From Aeromonadales bacterium (GTDB lineage Bacteria > Pseudomonadota > Gammaproteobacteria > Enterobacterales > Succinivibrionaceae): a stretch of DNA of 36,816 nucleotides. The DNA is taken from NCBI GenBank assembly GCA_012519775.1, contig JAAYPN010000107.1:1-36816 (forward strand), written 5' to 3'. Shown here one piece after another: positions 16,708 to 25,378 of this stretch. The position numbers and the translations under genes were made by a program. A model generated the notes under the pieces. It searched no databases. It saw only the letters and a program-made list of their open reading frames with translations, and had not been told where the DNA came from. How positions within the stretch are numbered: the first letter of the stretch is position 1; each line of letters opens with the position of its first letter.

Positions 16708-18249
16708 TTACTCTGAATCTTCCTCGACGAACTCTACATCGTTGTCTGATTTAACACCAGCTTCAGGCATTACACCGAAACCGGATAATTGTTCACGTTT
16801 TTGTTTCTCGTACTCAGCAACGCGCTTTTCGTACTCAGCTTTCTGACGCTGGTACTCACGATATTGAGCTTCCATCTGTCTTTGATGAGCTTCGATTTGA
16901 GCTACAATCTGACGAGCCTGTGCACGACGTTTCTCTAAATCTTCTTTGGTTACACCGCCTGCTGATAATGGAGACATAGCGTTTGCTGCAACTAAAGCTG
17001 CAGTATTGCCTATTACAAGCTCTAAATCAGTAAAGCGTTTCTTTGGCATTACGATGTTTGCCGGATCGTAGCAAAGAACCTCAACAGCACCTGATGAGCA
17101 GTAAACAACAATACAGTTACCTGCAACAATAGGTGCTACATAGATTGGATCGCTACCAGAGATCTCAACCTTTGATTCAATCTGACCATTGTTCAGGTTA
17201 ATGAAATAAATATATCCTTCAAGATCACCTACAACTGCATAATTACCGTAGATTGCAGGAGAAGTTACGTTTCTGTAACGTAACTGAGAATTGGCCCAAA
17301 GCTCAATGTTGTCACTACGTCTTACGCAATATACTGTGCCGTTATCACCTGTGATCACAAAGAAATTGTCATCATAGGCAATATCTTTTGAAGAATAGTA
17401 GGCTAGTCTACCTACAATTGCAGATTTTTCAAGTGAATATTTTACAAAACCTGCATTATATGCGGTTGAGTAAATGCTGTCACCTAATAATAAAGGTGTT
17501 GATGAAACATCTGAAATTCTGTCTAGATCAGAGCTTCCGTTATTCTGACCTATAACAACCTGATTTAAAATAAGACCGTCGTTCTGACTGATAAACATCA
17601 TACGGCCGCTTACAGTACCTAACACAACCATCTCGTCACCTACGGCAATTGGCTTTGCCTGTGAACGTAAGTGAAGTGTTGATACGTTATCGCCTGATGT
17701 CCACAATACTTTCTTGTTTACTAAATCAAGGGCGTTTAATTTACCGGTAGAATCAAGTACGAACAACTTGTCACCACTTGCATTAAAGCATGGAGGAGTT
17801 AAAACCTCCTGACCTAGATACTGCTTGTAGTAAATGCTGCCGTCTTTTTTGTTTAAAACGTACAGGTAACCATTTTCTGAACCTACAGCCACAAAATGAT
17901 CACTTGCACTCATACCGCCGTTTAAACGGGCTGAACGCTTGTTATCGTTTTCTTTTTCATCTGAAAGATCAATTTTCCAGATGCTATCACCGTTCGTGGC
18001 ATCAAATGCATAAACTTTTCCTTTACGGCCTGCAATGTATAAGTTATTGCCACTGATGCAAGGTACAAGCTGTGAGTAGAATCCTTTAGTACCCTGAGTA
18101 CTCTCTGACCACACTACATCTGGTACGAATACATCTTTTACCTCAGGTGACTCTACAGGCTCAAATAAATCCTTATTTGAGCTGCAGCCTTCAACTGAAA
18201 GCACAAGTGCGCTAACCATTACCAAGCCTAAAAGCTTCTTTTTAAACAT
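16708..18249 (-). CDS. bamB: Outer-membrane assembly lipoprotein BamB with a coiled-coil C-terminal extension
   Basis: 513 aa from the ATG at 18249, which has AAGGTGG 5 bases upstream; a GTG 9 bases earlier overlaps that site. The signal peptide ends at a lipobox-like SVEGC (Cys22). Residues about 45-400 form the PQQ-like beta-propeller of BamB (AFDATNGDSIWK, ISDVSSTPLLLGDSIYSTAYNAGFVKY, SPAIYGNYAVVGDLEGYIYFIN). BamB scaffolds the BAM complex that inserts beta-barrels into the outer membrane. After the propeller an extension of more than 100 residues includes a heptad-rich charged helix (about 430-490, QIEAHQRQMEAQYREYQRQK) and an acidic tail. E. coli BamB (392 aa) lacks this. It is in the conserved order between yfgM and der. 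Confidence 0.93.
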   Translation of the reverse strand: MFKKKLLGLVMVSALVLSVEGCSSNKDLFEPVESPEVKDVFVPDVVWSESTQGTKGFYSQLVPCISGNNLYIAGRKGKVYAFDATNGDSIWKIDLSDEKENDNKRSARLNGGMSASDHFVAVGSENGYLYVLNKKDGSIYYKQYLGQEVLTPPCFNASGDKLFVLDSTGKLNALDLVNKKVLWTSGDNVSTLHLRSQAKPIAVGDEMVVLGTVSGRMMFISQNDGLILNQVVIGQNNGSSDLDRISDVSSTPLLLGDSIYSTAYNAGFVKYSLEKSAIVGRLAYYSSKDIAYDDNFFVITGDNGTVYCVRRSDNIELWANSQLRYRNVTSPAIYGNYAVVGDLEGYIYFINLNNGQIESKVEISGSDPIYVAPIVAGNCIVVYCSSGAVEVLCYDPANIVMPKKRFTDLELVIGNTAALVAANAMSPLSAGGVTKEDLEKRRAQARQIVAQIEAHQRQMEAQYREYQRQKAEYEKRVAEYEKQKREQLSGFGVMPEAGVKSDNDVEFVEEDSE

Positions 18250-18282
18250 AGATGCCACCTTATTATTTGCTATATAGCTTTA

Positions 18283-18984
18283 TTATTTTTTTATTGAAGT
18301 TGCAGATGCTGCAATCTGCTCTTCTAGCTTCTGAGCTCTTTCAAAAGCAGCTGTGTCACCTTCTTTGATTAGGCTATCAGCCTTCATCTGTAAAATAGGA
18401 TTGATAGAAATCTTCTGAGCTTCGCACTCGGCTAATGCTTTAGCATAAGCGTCGTGAGCTGCATCTTTATTTCCCTGCTGCAAATAAATATCGCCTAGCA
18501 ATTCATTCTTCTCAATTGCATATGCACTTTGAGATAAATCGTTTAATGCCTTTACTGCTTCATCATATTTCTTATCCTGAGTAAGGATATGAGCCTTAAC
18601 TAATACAGCATTAGGAGCTACAAGCTTACCGCCGTTTTCTGCTGCGAATGAAGCGGAGTCTAAAGCCTCTTCATACTTGCCTTCAGCGCATAATAACTGA
18701 GCTACATCTAATGATAATAATGAGCCATAGATGTCCTTGTGCTCTGCAATAAATGCCTTTGCCTCTTCTTTTCCTTCAGTAGGCTGTAGTACAAGCTTTG
18801 TCTGAATTGAAGACAACTTGTAGGCATATTCTTCAGCATTTGATAACTTGTAATCCTGGTAATAACGATAACCTACCATACCACCTACAGCAATTACGAT
18901 ACCAACTGCTAATGAAAGCCAATTGTCGTGCCACCATTTACGAACGACTTGCTCTCTCTCATGATCGTCTGTTAAAACATCCAT
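18283..18984 (-). CDS. yfgM: YfgM family ancillary SecYEG protein
   Basis: 233 aa. A short cytoplasmic N-terminus (DHEREQVVRKWWHDNW) precedes one membrane segment (about 24-45, LSLAVGIVIAVGGMVGYRYY) and a periplasmic TPR-like domain of about 185 residues (YGSLLSLDVAQLLCAEGKYEEAL, NAVLVKAHILTQDKKYDEAV). YfgM associates with PpiD and the Sec translocon and helps pass envelope proteins to periplasmic chaperones. It sits between hisS and bamB as in E. coli and is a little longer than E. coli YfgM (206 aa). Confidence 0.93.
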   Translation of the reverse strand: MDVLTDDHEREQVVRKWWHDNWLSLAVGIVIAVGGMVGYRYYQDYKLSNAEEYAYKLSSIQTKLVLQPTEGKEEAKAFIAEHKDIYGSLLSLDVAQLLCAEGKYEEALDSASFAAENGGKLVAPNAVLVKAHILTQDKKYDEAVKALNDLSQSAYAIEKNELLGDIYLQQGNKDAAHDAYAKALAECEAQKISINPILQMKADSLIKEGDTAAFERAQKLEEQIAASATSIKK

Positions 18985-19006
18985 CTTATAATTTCCTTTG
19001 AAAGTT

Positions 19007-20284
19007 TTAGCCTAAATTTTCTCTGATAACAGAAATTGCCTCATCAGTTGTATACTCTTTCTGCTCACTGTCCTTATCCATCATATTCTTGATGGTTACA
19101 GTGTTATTAGCAAGCTCTGACTCACCAATAATTACAGCAACACGAGCACCAAACTTATCAGCTTTCTTGAATTGTTTCTTAAAGTTACCACCACCGCAGT
19201 GAGTCATAACCTTAACTTCTGCTAGCTGTTCACGGATTATTTGTGATACTTCAAGCATACGAAGCTCACAGCCATCACCTGAACCTACTACATATACATC
19301 AACACTAGCCTTTGGCTTGATCTTGCCTAAAGTAGTTAATAAAAGTATCAGTCTTTCCATACCAAGTCCAAAGCCTACAGCTTTAGTTGGAGCGCCACCT
19401 AACTGCTCTACTAGAGAGTCATAACGGCCACCACCACATACAGTACCTTGAGCACCAAGTGCTGTAGTTACCCACTCGAATACGGTTAAATTGTAGTAAT
19501 CAAGACCACGTACTAGTCTATCATTTAGAACGTACTTTATTCCAAGTTTATCTAGGAAGTTGCGAAGTCCCTCAAAATGAGCCTTGGTTTCTTCACCAAA
19601 ATAGTCACTTAACTTAGGTGCTTGCTCTAATAATTTCTGAACAGTCTGATCTTTAGTATCTAAAACTCTCAAAGGGTTGGTGTGAGTTCTACGCTTTGAA
19701 TCCTCATCAAGCTCCTCAAAGTGAGCTTCAAGGAATTTTACAAGATCAAGTTTGTAAGCTGCACGTTCCTGTGCTGAACCTAAAGAGTTAAGCTCTAAAC
19801 GAAGCTCGTTTTCGATACCGAATTTTTTCCAGATGTTGTAGGTTAAAGCGATTAACTCTGCATCAATATCAGGACCATCTAAACCGAATACTTCAACACC
19901 AGTCTGATGGAACTGACGGTATCTGCCCTTTTGAGGACGCTCGTGACGGAACATAGGTCCCATGTACCATAGTCTCTGTTCCTGGTTATATACAAGATTA
20001 TGTTCAAGACAGGAACGAACGCAACCTGCTGTACCCTCAGGACGGAGTGATAAATGATCACCTGATCTATCCTCAAAGCTGTACATTTCTTTTTCTACAA
20101 CATCGGTTACCTCACCGATAGCTCTGCAGAAAAGATTTGTCTTTTCAACAATCGGCATACGTACTTCACTATAGCCGTAGCCTGATAAAGTACTACGCAA
20201 CACGTTTTCGACCTGCTGCCATACAGAGGTATCTTCTGGCAGAAGATCATTCATACCTCTAATTGCCTGAACCATAAGTGCCAT
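19007..20284 (-). CDS. hisS: Histidine-tRNA ligase
   Basis: 425 aa, the standard bacterial length. Class II synthetase motifs are visible: [13 protein letters not shown] at the N-terminus, motif 2 around [20 protein letters not shown], the histidine-binding [12 protein letters not shown], and motif 3 GFGLGMERL. The anticodon-binding domain occupies about 325-425. It charges tRNA-His in the cytoplasm. It is placed between ispG and yfgM in the operon with gaps of about 25 bases. Confidence 0.98.
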   Translation of the reverse strand: MALMVQAIRGMNDLLPEDTSVWQQVENVLRSTLSGYGYSEVRMPIVEKTNLFCRAIGEVTDVVEKEMYSFEDRSGDHLSLRPEGTAGCVRSCLEHNLVYNQEQRLWYMGPMFRHERPQKGRYRQFHQTGVEVFGLDGPDIDAELIALTYNIWKKFGIENELRLELNSLGSAQERAAYKLDLVKFLEAHFEELDEDSKRRTHTNPLRVLDTKDQTVQKLLEQAPKLSDYFGEETKAHFEGLRNFLDKLGIKYVLNDRLVRGLDYYNLTVFEWVTTALGAQGTVCGGGRYDSLVEQLGGAPTKAVGFGLGMERLILLLTTLGKIKPKASVDVYVVGSGDGCELRMLEVSQIIREQLAEVKVMTHCGGGNFKKQFKKADKFGARVAVIIGESELANNTVTIKNMMDKDSEQKEYTTDEAISVIRENLG

Positions 20285-20310
20285 AATTAAATAATTTCCT
20301 ACTTATTTTT

Positions 20311-21390
20311 TTACTTAACGCGACTACGTACGCGCTTTTCGATAATTTCTACTGCGTCTTTAGTGTCAAACTTGCCCATCAGCTGACCGCCTTCATAAAT
20401 CATGCATTTGCCTTTTGCCGCACCGCAAACTGCAACATCAGCACGTAGTGCCTCACCAGGACCGTTTACCACACATCCCATTACTGCAACCTTAATAGGG
20501 TCACGAATGTCGGTTAAACGCTTTTCTAAAGCTGCTACAGTATTTACTACATCAATACCTTTTCTACCGCAGGTAGGACAAGCAACAATATCGACACCAC
20601 GGGTTCTTAAATGCATGCTCTTTAAGATTGCCCAGCCAACTTTAATCTCTTCAACAGGATCAGCTGCAAGAGAAACTCTTAAAGTATCACCAATGCCCTG
20701 TTTTAAAAGCATAGAAATACCAATTGAGGATAAAACTGTACCGCCGGTCAGACCGCCTGCCTCAGTAATACCAAGGTGTAGTGGAGCATCAGTCTTTTTA
20801 GCAAGCTCTTCATACGCTGTCACACACAGATTCAACTCTGAGGCTTTTACAGAGAATGCATAATCAGAAAAGTTATGCTCATCTAAAGTAGCTGCTGCAC
20901 GTAATGCGGCCTCTACCATGGCATCAGGGCATGGAGCGCCATACTTTTCTGTAAGATCCTTATCTAATGATCCTGCGTTTACGCCTACTCTGATTGGAAG
21001 ACCATAGTCTTTAGCTGCCTGACATACAGCATCAATCTTTTCGCTAGAACCGATATTTCCTGGGTTAATTCTAAGTGCGCTTGCACCGTTCTTTGCACAG
21101 GCAATGGCGATTCTGTAATCAAAATGGATGTCACTAACAATCGGTACGTTTACACTTTTTACAATCTTTGCAAAAGCATCAACCGCATCAAGAGTTGGAA
21201 CAGTTACTCTAACAATATCAGCGCCGGCATTCTCAAGTGCTTTAATCTGAGCTACGGTTGCCTCAACATCCATAGTATCAGTTGAAGTCATTGACTGTAC
21301 TGAAATGGGAGCACCTCCACCAATCAGGACAGAACCTACTTTAATCTGACGGCTTTTGCGTCTTACTATCTCAGGAGCTTTCCATTCCAT
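20311..21390 (-). CDS. ispG: 4-hydroxy-3-methylbut-2-enyl diphosphate synthase IspG
   Basis: 359 aa. IspG reduces MEcPP to HMBPP in the MEP isoprenoid pathway using a 4Fe-4S cluster. The N-terminal TIM barrel contains VQSMTSTDTMD and ALRINPGNIG. The cluster ligands are in CPTCGRKG (about 270 and 273) and GCVVNGPGEA (about 305), with the conserved Glu following. The ATG has AGGATT upstream. It is an iron-sulfur enzyme, relevant to the question of where this organism's Fe-S assembly genes are. Confidence 0.98.
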   Translation of the reverse strand: MEWKAPEIVRRKSRQIKVGSVLIGGGAPISVQSMTSTDTMDVEATVAQIKALENAGADIVRVTVPTLDAVDAFAKIVKSVNVPIVSDIHFDYRIAIACAKNGASALRINPGNIGSSEKIDAVCQAAKDYGLPIRVGVNAGSLDKDLTEKYGAPCPDAMVEAALRAAATLDEHNFSDYAFSVKASELNLCVTAYEELAKKTDAPLHLGITEAGGLTGGTVLSSIGISMLLKQGIGDTLRVSLAADPVEEIKVGWAILKSMHLRTRGVDIVACPTCGRKGIDVVNTVAALEKRLTDIRDPIKVAVMGCVVNGPGEALRADVAVCGAAKGKCMIYEGGQLMGKFDTKDAVEIIEKRVRSRVK

Positions 21391-21400
21391 AATGTAAATC

Positions 21401-23107
21401 CTACTTTTGAGGTAAGGTAAAGGTTACCTGTTTTGCTGCAGGAGTTGCAACAGTTGTACCTAAATAGCTTACCCTGATCTTCTTTGTATCAGATGCGCTC
21501 ACTTTAATTGGAGGAATACCTAAAACCTTTAGAGTCTGACCTGCTTTAAACTCGCCTGACTTTAATACTCTGCCGTTACCTGTTACCTCTAAGGATACGT
21601 CTTGTAAAACCTTAATGGTTACAGAGTTTAATGACTCAAAAGGATCTCGATTGCCAACTAATCTTACTGATGAGGAAATATCTCTTAATGAGTTTGATAA
21701 TACTTCCTTTTTAACCTCTGCAGCAGGAGCTGCTGGCTTTGCAATCACCTGAGCCTGAACTGCATTCTGCGATGCAGTCTTAACAGGCTGTGCTGCAGCA
21801 GTTGCGCTGTTTTGCAAAGCACTCTTCTTTGAATTATCTTTAGACTGGGAATTTAAGATAACAGTCTTTAGAGGTGACTCCTCCTGAACAACAGGAGCCT
21901 CTTCTGGCAATGTCTTTGCCTGAACATTCTTTACCTGCTTTTGCTCAGCTTCTTTAGCCTTAACGTGTAAGGTCATATCAGAGTTTGTAGTAACTGGAGT
22001 TATATCAGGCTTGTTCTGAGAATAGATGATATCTGCTGTATTTAAAGCCTCTTCCTGCTCACGGGCAAGCTTGGTATTTAAATCTTCTTTTTCAACAGGA
22101 GAATCTTCAACAATTACTGTCTTCTTTTGAGAGTTTTGAGTATCAAGAGTCAGATTACCCTCATCATCAGAACTTGTCTGCACGGTATCCTGAATCTCAA
22201 GAGAGCCTGTGTTCTGCTTAGAGCCTGAGATGAACAGATTGATAATAATTGCAACAAGTGCAATTACAAGCAGATTTAAAACAATTAAAGAACCAATCTT
22301 TAATGCCTTTGAACCAGTATTAACAGAACTGCTACTCTGTGCACGGGCACGTTCGTTTTCCTGCACTGTTGCAAGCACTGTGTCTTTATAAAGATCAACT
22401 AAGATCTTTGGTTCAACATTTACAAGCTTTGCGTAATTTGCAATATGCACAGAGGTAAATGGCACAGCTGTTGGCTGATTTAATCTGTCGTGCTCAATAT
22501 CAGAGATAGTATTTACACGGGTATTTAATCTGTTTGCCACATCACGAATGGATAAACCAAGTTTCTCACGGCAGTGTTTTAAAATTGCACCGGCTTTCTT
22601 TGGTACCTTATCATCAGCTAGTGTTGTAGCCTGTGGAACAAGATCTGGATCATCAACACCTGCTGATGTGATGTGCTCATCTTTTGAAAAATCTGGTGCT
22701 GTTGCAATGCTCTGCTCAGTTTGTGACTGAGTATTTTCAGAAACACCGCTTACTATAGTGTTCTCAGTTTCCTGCGGATTGTTATCCTTAAGTGCAGCCT
22801 TAGCTAGCTCAAGGGCTGATAATGGAGATTCACTTTCTTCAGTTTCAATTATAACCTTGTGCTCAACAACCGGCTCTTCAGTTGCTACCATTCCCTGAAC
22901 TACGCTGTCTGATACCTGTTCCTGAGGCTGTTGAACATCTTCTTGTTCTAACTGAGAATTGATATCTAAAGTAGGTTCATTGTTTTCTACTACTGAATCA
23001 TCTTTGATAGAATCCATAAAAGGCTCTTTTACCTCTTGTCTAATCTGTTTTTGACCAATTGTTCTGTCTTGACGATTTCTTAATTTGCGTAAACGTCTTG
23101 AACTCAT
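21401..23107 (-). CDS. rodZ: Cytoskeletal protein RodZ with a long N-terminal extension
   Basis: 568 aa, compared with 337 in E. coli. The RodZ helix-turn-helix that contacts MreB (GAILKHCREKLGLSIRDVAN to about 245) begins only at residue 170. It is preceded by a short basic stretch and about 140 acidic, Gln/Ser/Glu-rich residues. A membrane segment lies at about 281-304 (IGSLIVLNLLVIALVAIIIN). The periplasmic part is a long low-complexity region, then the C-terminal beta domain (about 480-568). RodZ organises MreB filaments and cell-rod shape. It lies between rlmN and ispG as in E. coli. A downstream ATG at codon 31 has no better ribosome-binding site, so the long form is kept. Confidence 0.92.
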   Translation of the reverse strand: MSSRRLRKLRNRQDRTIGQKQIRQEVKEPFMDSIKDDSVVENNEPTLDINSQLEQEDVQQPQEQVSDSVVQGMVATEEPVVEHKVIIETEESESPLSALELAKAALKDNNPQETENTIVSGVSENTQSQTEQSIATAPDFSKDEHITSAGVDDPDLVPQATTLADDKVPKKAGAILKHCREKLGLSIRDVANRLNTRVNTISDIEHDRLNQPTAVPFTSVHIANYAKLVNVEPKILVDLYKDTVLATVQENERARAQSSSSVNTGSKALKIGSLIVLNLLVIALVAIIINLFISGSKQNTGSLEIQDTVQTSSDDEGNLTLDTQNSQKKTVIVEDSPVEKEDLNTKLAREQEEALNTADIIYSQNKPDITPVTTNSDMTLHVKAKEAEQKQVKNVQAKTLPEEAPVVQEESPLKTVILNSQSKDNSKKSALQNSATAAAQPVKTASQNAVQAQVIAKPAAPAAEVKKEVLSNSLRDISSSVRLVGNRDPFESLNSVTIKVLQDVSLEVTGNGRVLKSGEFKAGQTLKVLGIPPIKVSASDTKKIRVSYLGTTVATPAAKQVTFTLPQK

Positions 23108-23121
23108 TTTTATTCTTTGCC

Positions 23122-24219
23122 TTAATTTACTTTTACATCGATCTTTTCTTTTAGAAGCTTATCTTTCACCTGACCTGCAAGCTGTCCGCAGGCTGCTGAA
23201 ATCTCATCACCTCTGGTTGTTCTCTTGATTACAGTAAAGCCTGCATCAAACAGTACTTTATAGAATCTGTCGATTCTGCTGTTTGAAGGTTTTCTGTACT
23301 CACTTCCTTCATGTTCATTGAAAGGAATTAAATTTACCTTGCATGGAATAGTGCGCAGTAATTTAACAAGCTCATGAGCCTGATCAGTACTGTCATTTAC
23401 ATGATCAAGTAATACGTATTCGATAGTTACACGGCCACAATTTGCATTTGAATTATCAAGATAATTCTTTACAGAGGCTAAAACCTCAGCAATATTGTAT
23501 TTCTTGTTTAATGGTACTAGCTCATCTCTTAGCTCGTCATTAGGAGCATGTAAAGATAATGCTAAAGCCACATCAAGTTTGCCGGCTATCTTATTTAAAA
23601 CAGGAGCTACACCTGATGTTGATACGGTTACACGTCTTTTTGATAGGGCAAAACCATAATCACTTAAAAGTAGTTCACATGTTTTAGTTACGTTTGCAAG
23701 ATTGAGTAATGGCTCTCCCATACCCATCATAACCACGTTTGAAATAGGTTTCTGTTCCTGGTTCTGACTAAAACCGACACGAGTTGAGGCACGGAACACC
23801 TGACCTACAATCTCGTTTACAGTAAGATTACGGTTAAAGCCCTGTGCACCTGTTCTGCAGAATGAACATTTTACAGGACATCCTACCTGGGTTGAAATAC
23901 ATAAGGTATTTCTATCCTCTTCAGGAATTAAAACTGTTTCTACAAGCTGGCCGTCACCAATATCGAGTGCCCATTTGGTCGTGCCATCAGATGCTTTCTG
24001 CTCGGTTACAATTTCAGGTGCAGTAATAACGCATAGTTCTTTTAATTTTGCTCTTAGATCTTTGCGCAAATTGGTCATGTCATCAAAATTGGTTACACCA
24101 AATTGATATATCCAACGCATGATCTGTTGTGATCTAAAGGACTTTTCACCAATTGATTCAAAGAATTCACCTAATTCTTTTGGGGAAAGGTTCATTAAAT
24201 TAATTAAATCCGATGCCAT
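23122..24219 (-). CDS. rlmN: Dual-specificity 23S rRNA/tRNA adenine-C2 methyltransferase RlmN
   Basis: 365 aa from the ATG at 24219; the frame extends 4 codons to a TTG, but GGAA sits at the right distance for the ATG. Radical-SAM motif CPVKCSFC binds the 4Fe-4S cluster, and the methyl-carrying cysteine is in SAACGQLAG near the C-terminus. [12 protein letters not shown] and [15 protein letters not shown] are family signatures. RlmN methylates A2503 of 23S rRNA and A37 of some tRNAs. It is the first gene of the rodZ-ispG-hisS-yfgM-bamB-der operon and has an extended -10 promoter just upstream. Confidence 0.97.
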   Translation of the reverse strand: MASDLINLMNLSPKELGEFFESIGEKSFRSQQIMRWIYQFGVTNFDDMTNLRKDLRAKLKELCVITAPEIVTEQKASDGTTKWALDIGDGQLVETVLIPEEDRNTLCISTQVGCPVKCSFCRTGAQGFNRNLTVNEIVGQVFRASTRVGFSQNQEQKPISNVVMMGMGEPLLNLANVTKTCELLLSDYGFALSKRRVTVSTSGVAPVLNKIAGKLDVALALSLHAPNDELRDELVPLNKKYNIAEVLASVKNYLDNSNANCGRVTIEYVLLDHVNDSTDQAHELVKLLRTIPCKVNLIPFNEHEGSEYRKPSNSRIDRFYKVLFDAGFTVIKRTTRGDEISAACGQLAGQVKDKLLKEKIDVKVN

Positions 24220-24254
24220 TTGCGTTTCCAATATTGATTCATAATAAATTTATA

Positions 24255-24263
24255 ATTATAGCA
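24255..24263 (-). promoter_or_regulatory. Extended -10 promoter of the rlmN operon
   Basis: The minus strand reads TGCTATAAT, a perfect TATAAT with TGN extension, about 35 bases before the rlmN ATG. Upstream, CTAAATAT (24290-24297) and ATATTTAG (24308-24315) form inverted arms that could be an operator. Confidence 0.5.
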
Positions 24264-24368
24264 ATAACAAAAGGAAAATTAACGAAATACTAAATATATA
24301 TTCGCTAATATTTAGCATTAACACTTTTTCAAATTCTTGAGATAGATAATAATTTTTTAAAGTGAGCT

Positions 24369-24396
24369 TTGACAACTATTAAAACTCTTCTAATCT
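24369..24396 (+). promoter_or_regulatory. Sigma-70 promoter of the 71-aa ORF
   Basis: A perfect TTGACA (24369-24374) and TAATCT (24391-24396) with 16-base spacing lie about 32 bases before the ATG. Confidence 0.55.
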
Positions 24397-24427
24397 CAAT
24401 AGTAAGAGAGTAATAGTAGGAGCCTTT

Positions 24428-24643
24428 ATGAACAGAGAGATTAGTCGAGGAAAAAGAAGATTGTATCCGCTGAAAAACAAACTTCACGATCCAAGTGATG
24501 AATGGGTGGATGTTATTGAGAATTACTATGCCCTGCCTAAATCAAGGCAGGACGAGATAATGTTTAGGATCTATCAGCGGGTATATAAAGCAAATACCCC
24601 TAAACACTACAGTCTTTTGCTGTCGGCAAAATCCTACGCCTGA
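24428..24643 (+). CDS. Small protein of unknown function, 71 aa
   Basis: I do not recognise this protein. AGGAG lies 6 bases before the ATG and a TTGACA promoter is upstream, so expression is likely. The N-terminus is basic (NREISRGKRRLYPLKNKL), the centre acidic (DPSDEWVDVIENYY), and the rest amphipathic and basic (RQDEIMFRIYQRVYKANT). There is no signal peptide or membrane segment and no Cys. It is the only plus-strand gene in a long minus-strand region and its last 10 bases overlap the 3' end of cobB tail to tail. It may be a lineage-specific regulator or nucleic-acid-binding protein, but this is a guess. Confidence 0.6.
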   Translation: MNREISRGKRRLYPLKNKLHDPSDEWVDVIENYYALPKSRQDEIMFRIYQRVYKANTPKHYSLLLSAKSYA

Positions 24644-25362
24644 TGAGAGAGCGTACCTTTTTCTAACAGTTCATCAACAGCTTTTACTAATGTAACTGAG
24701 GCCTTTCCGTAAATACCGTAATTAAAGTCAGATGCAACTTGAGATTTTTCAAGATTAAACTCCACGCAAGTTGCACCACACTGTCTTGCAAGAGAACAAA
24801 AGCCAGCAGCAGGATATACAACGCCAGAAGTGCCGACAGCCATAAACAGATCGCACTTTACAAGCAGATCCTGAATTTCATCCATGTGATAAGGCATTTC
24901 ACCAAACCAGACAATATCAGGTCTTAGCGCCTTGTGGTGACACATAGCGCACTCACTTACAACGGATGAATCCTCCTGATATGAGTATCTTGCGCCGCAA
25001 TGCTCGCAAAGAATACTCATCAGCTCTCCATGCATATGGATAGGAGCTTCTGAGCCTGCCATCTCATGCAGATTGTCGATATTCTGAGTTATTAAAGATA
25101 CACTGCCACCAAACTTCTGTGGATATTCCTTTTCAAGTTTAGCTAAAGCCAGATGAGCTGGATTTGGCTTTTTATCTTTTAGAGAGGTACGCATTTTATT
25201 GTAGAAAGCGTGAACTTTTGTTTTGTCACGCATGAAGCCTTCATAGGTGGCTACTTCTTCAACCTTTTCCTGTTCCCAAAGGCCGGTCTCAGATCTGAAC
25301 ACAGGAATTCCTGACTCAGCGGAAATTCCAGCTCCTGTAAGAATTACGATGCTCTTATACAT
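24634..25362 (-). CDS. cobB: NAD-dependent protein deacylase (sirtuin) CobB
   Basis: 242 aa. Sirtuin motifs are intact: GAGISAESGIPVFR (10-23), QNID (93-96), catalytic His111 in HMHGEL, and zinc cysteines Cys119, Cys122, Cys138 and Cys141. It removes acyl groups from lysines using NAD. E. coli CobB has Tyr92 and Arg95 for acidic acyl groups (succinyl, malonyl). Here the aligned FYNKMR keeps the Tyr (54) but has Met57 at the Arg position, with Arg58 next. AGGAG precedes the ATG. It follows pepB by 16 bases and is probably in the same transcript. Confidence 0.93.
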   Translation of the reverse strand: MYKSIVILTGAGISAESGIPVFRSETGLWEQEKVEEVATYEGFMRDKTKVHAFYNKMRTSLKDKKPNPAHLALAKLEKEYPQKFGGSVSLITQNIDNLHEMAGSEAPIHMHGELMSILCEHCGARYSYQEDSSVVSECAMCHHKALRPDIVWFGEMPYHMDEIQDLLVKCDLFMAVGTSGVVYPAAGFCSLARQCGATCVEFNLEKSQVASDFNYGIYGKASVTLVKAVDELLEKGTLSHQA

Positions 25363-25378
25363 ACCAATCTCCTAAAAC

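Noticed and set aside
20402-20863. 153-codon plus-strand frame inside ispG
   Set aside because: It is antisense to conserved IspG catalytic regions; no promoter or start signal is seen.
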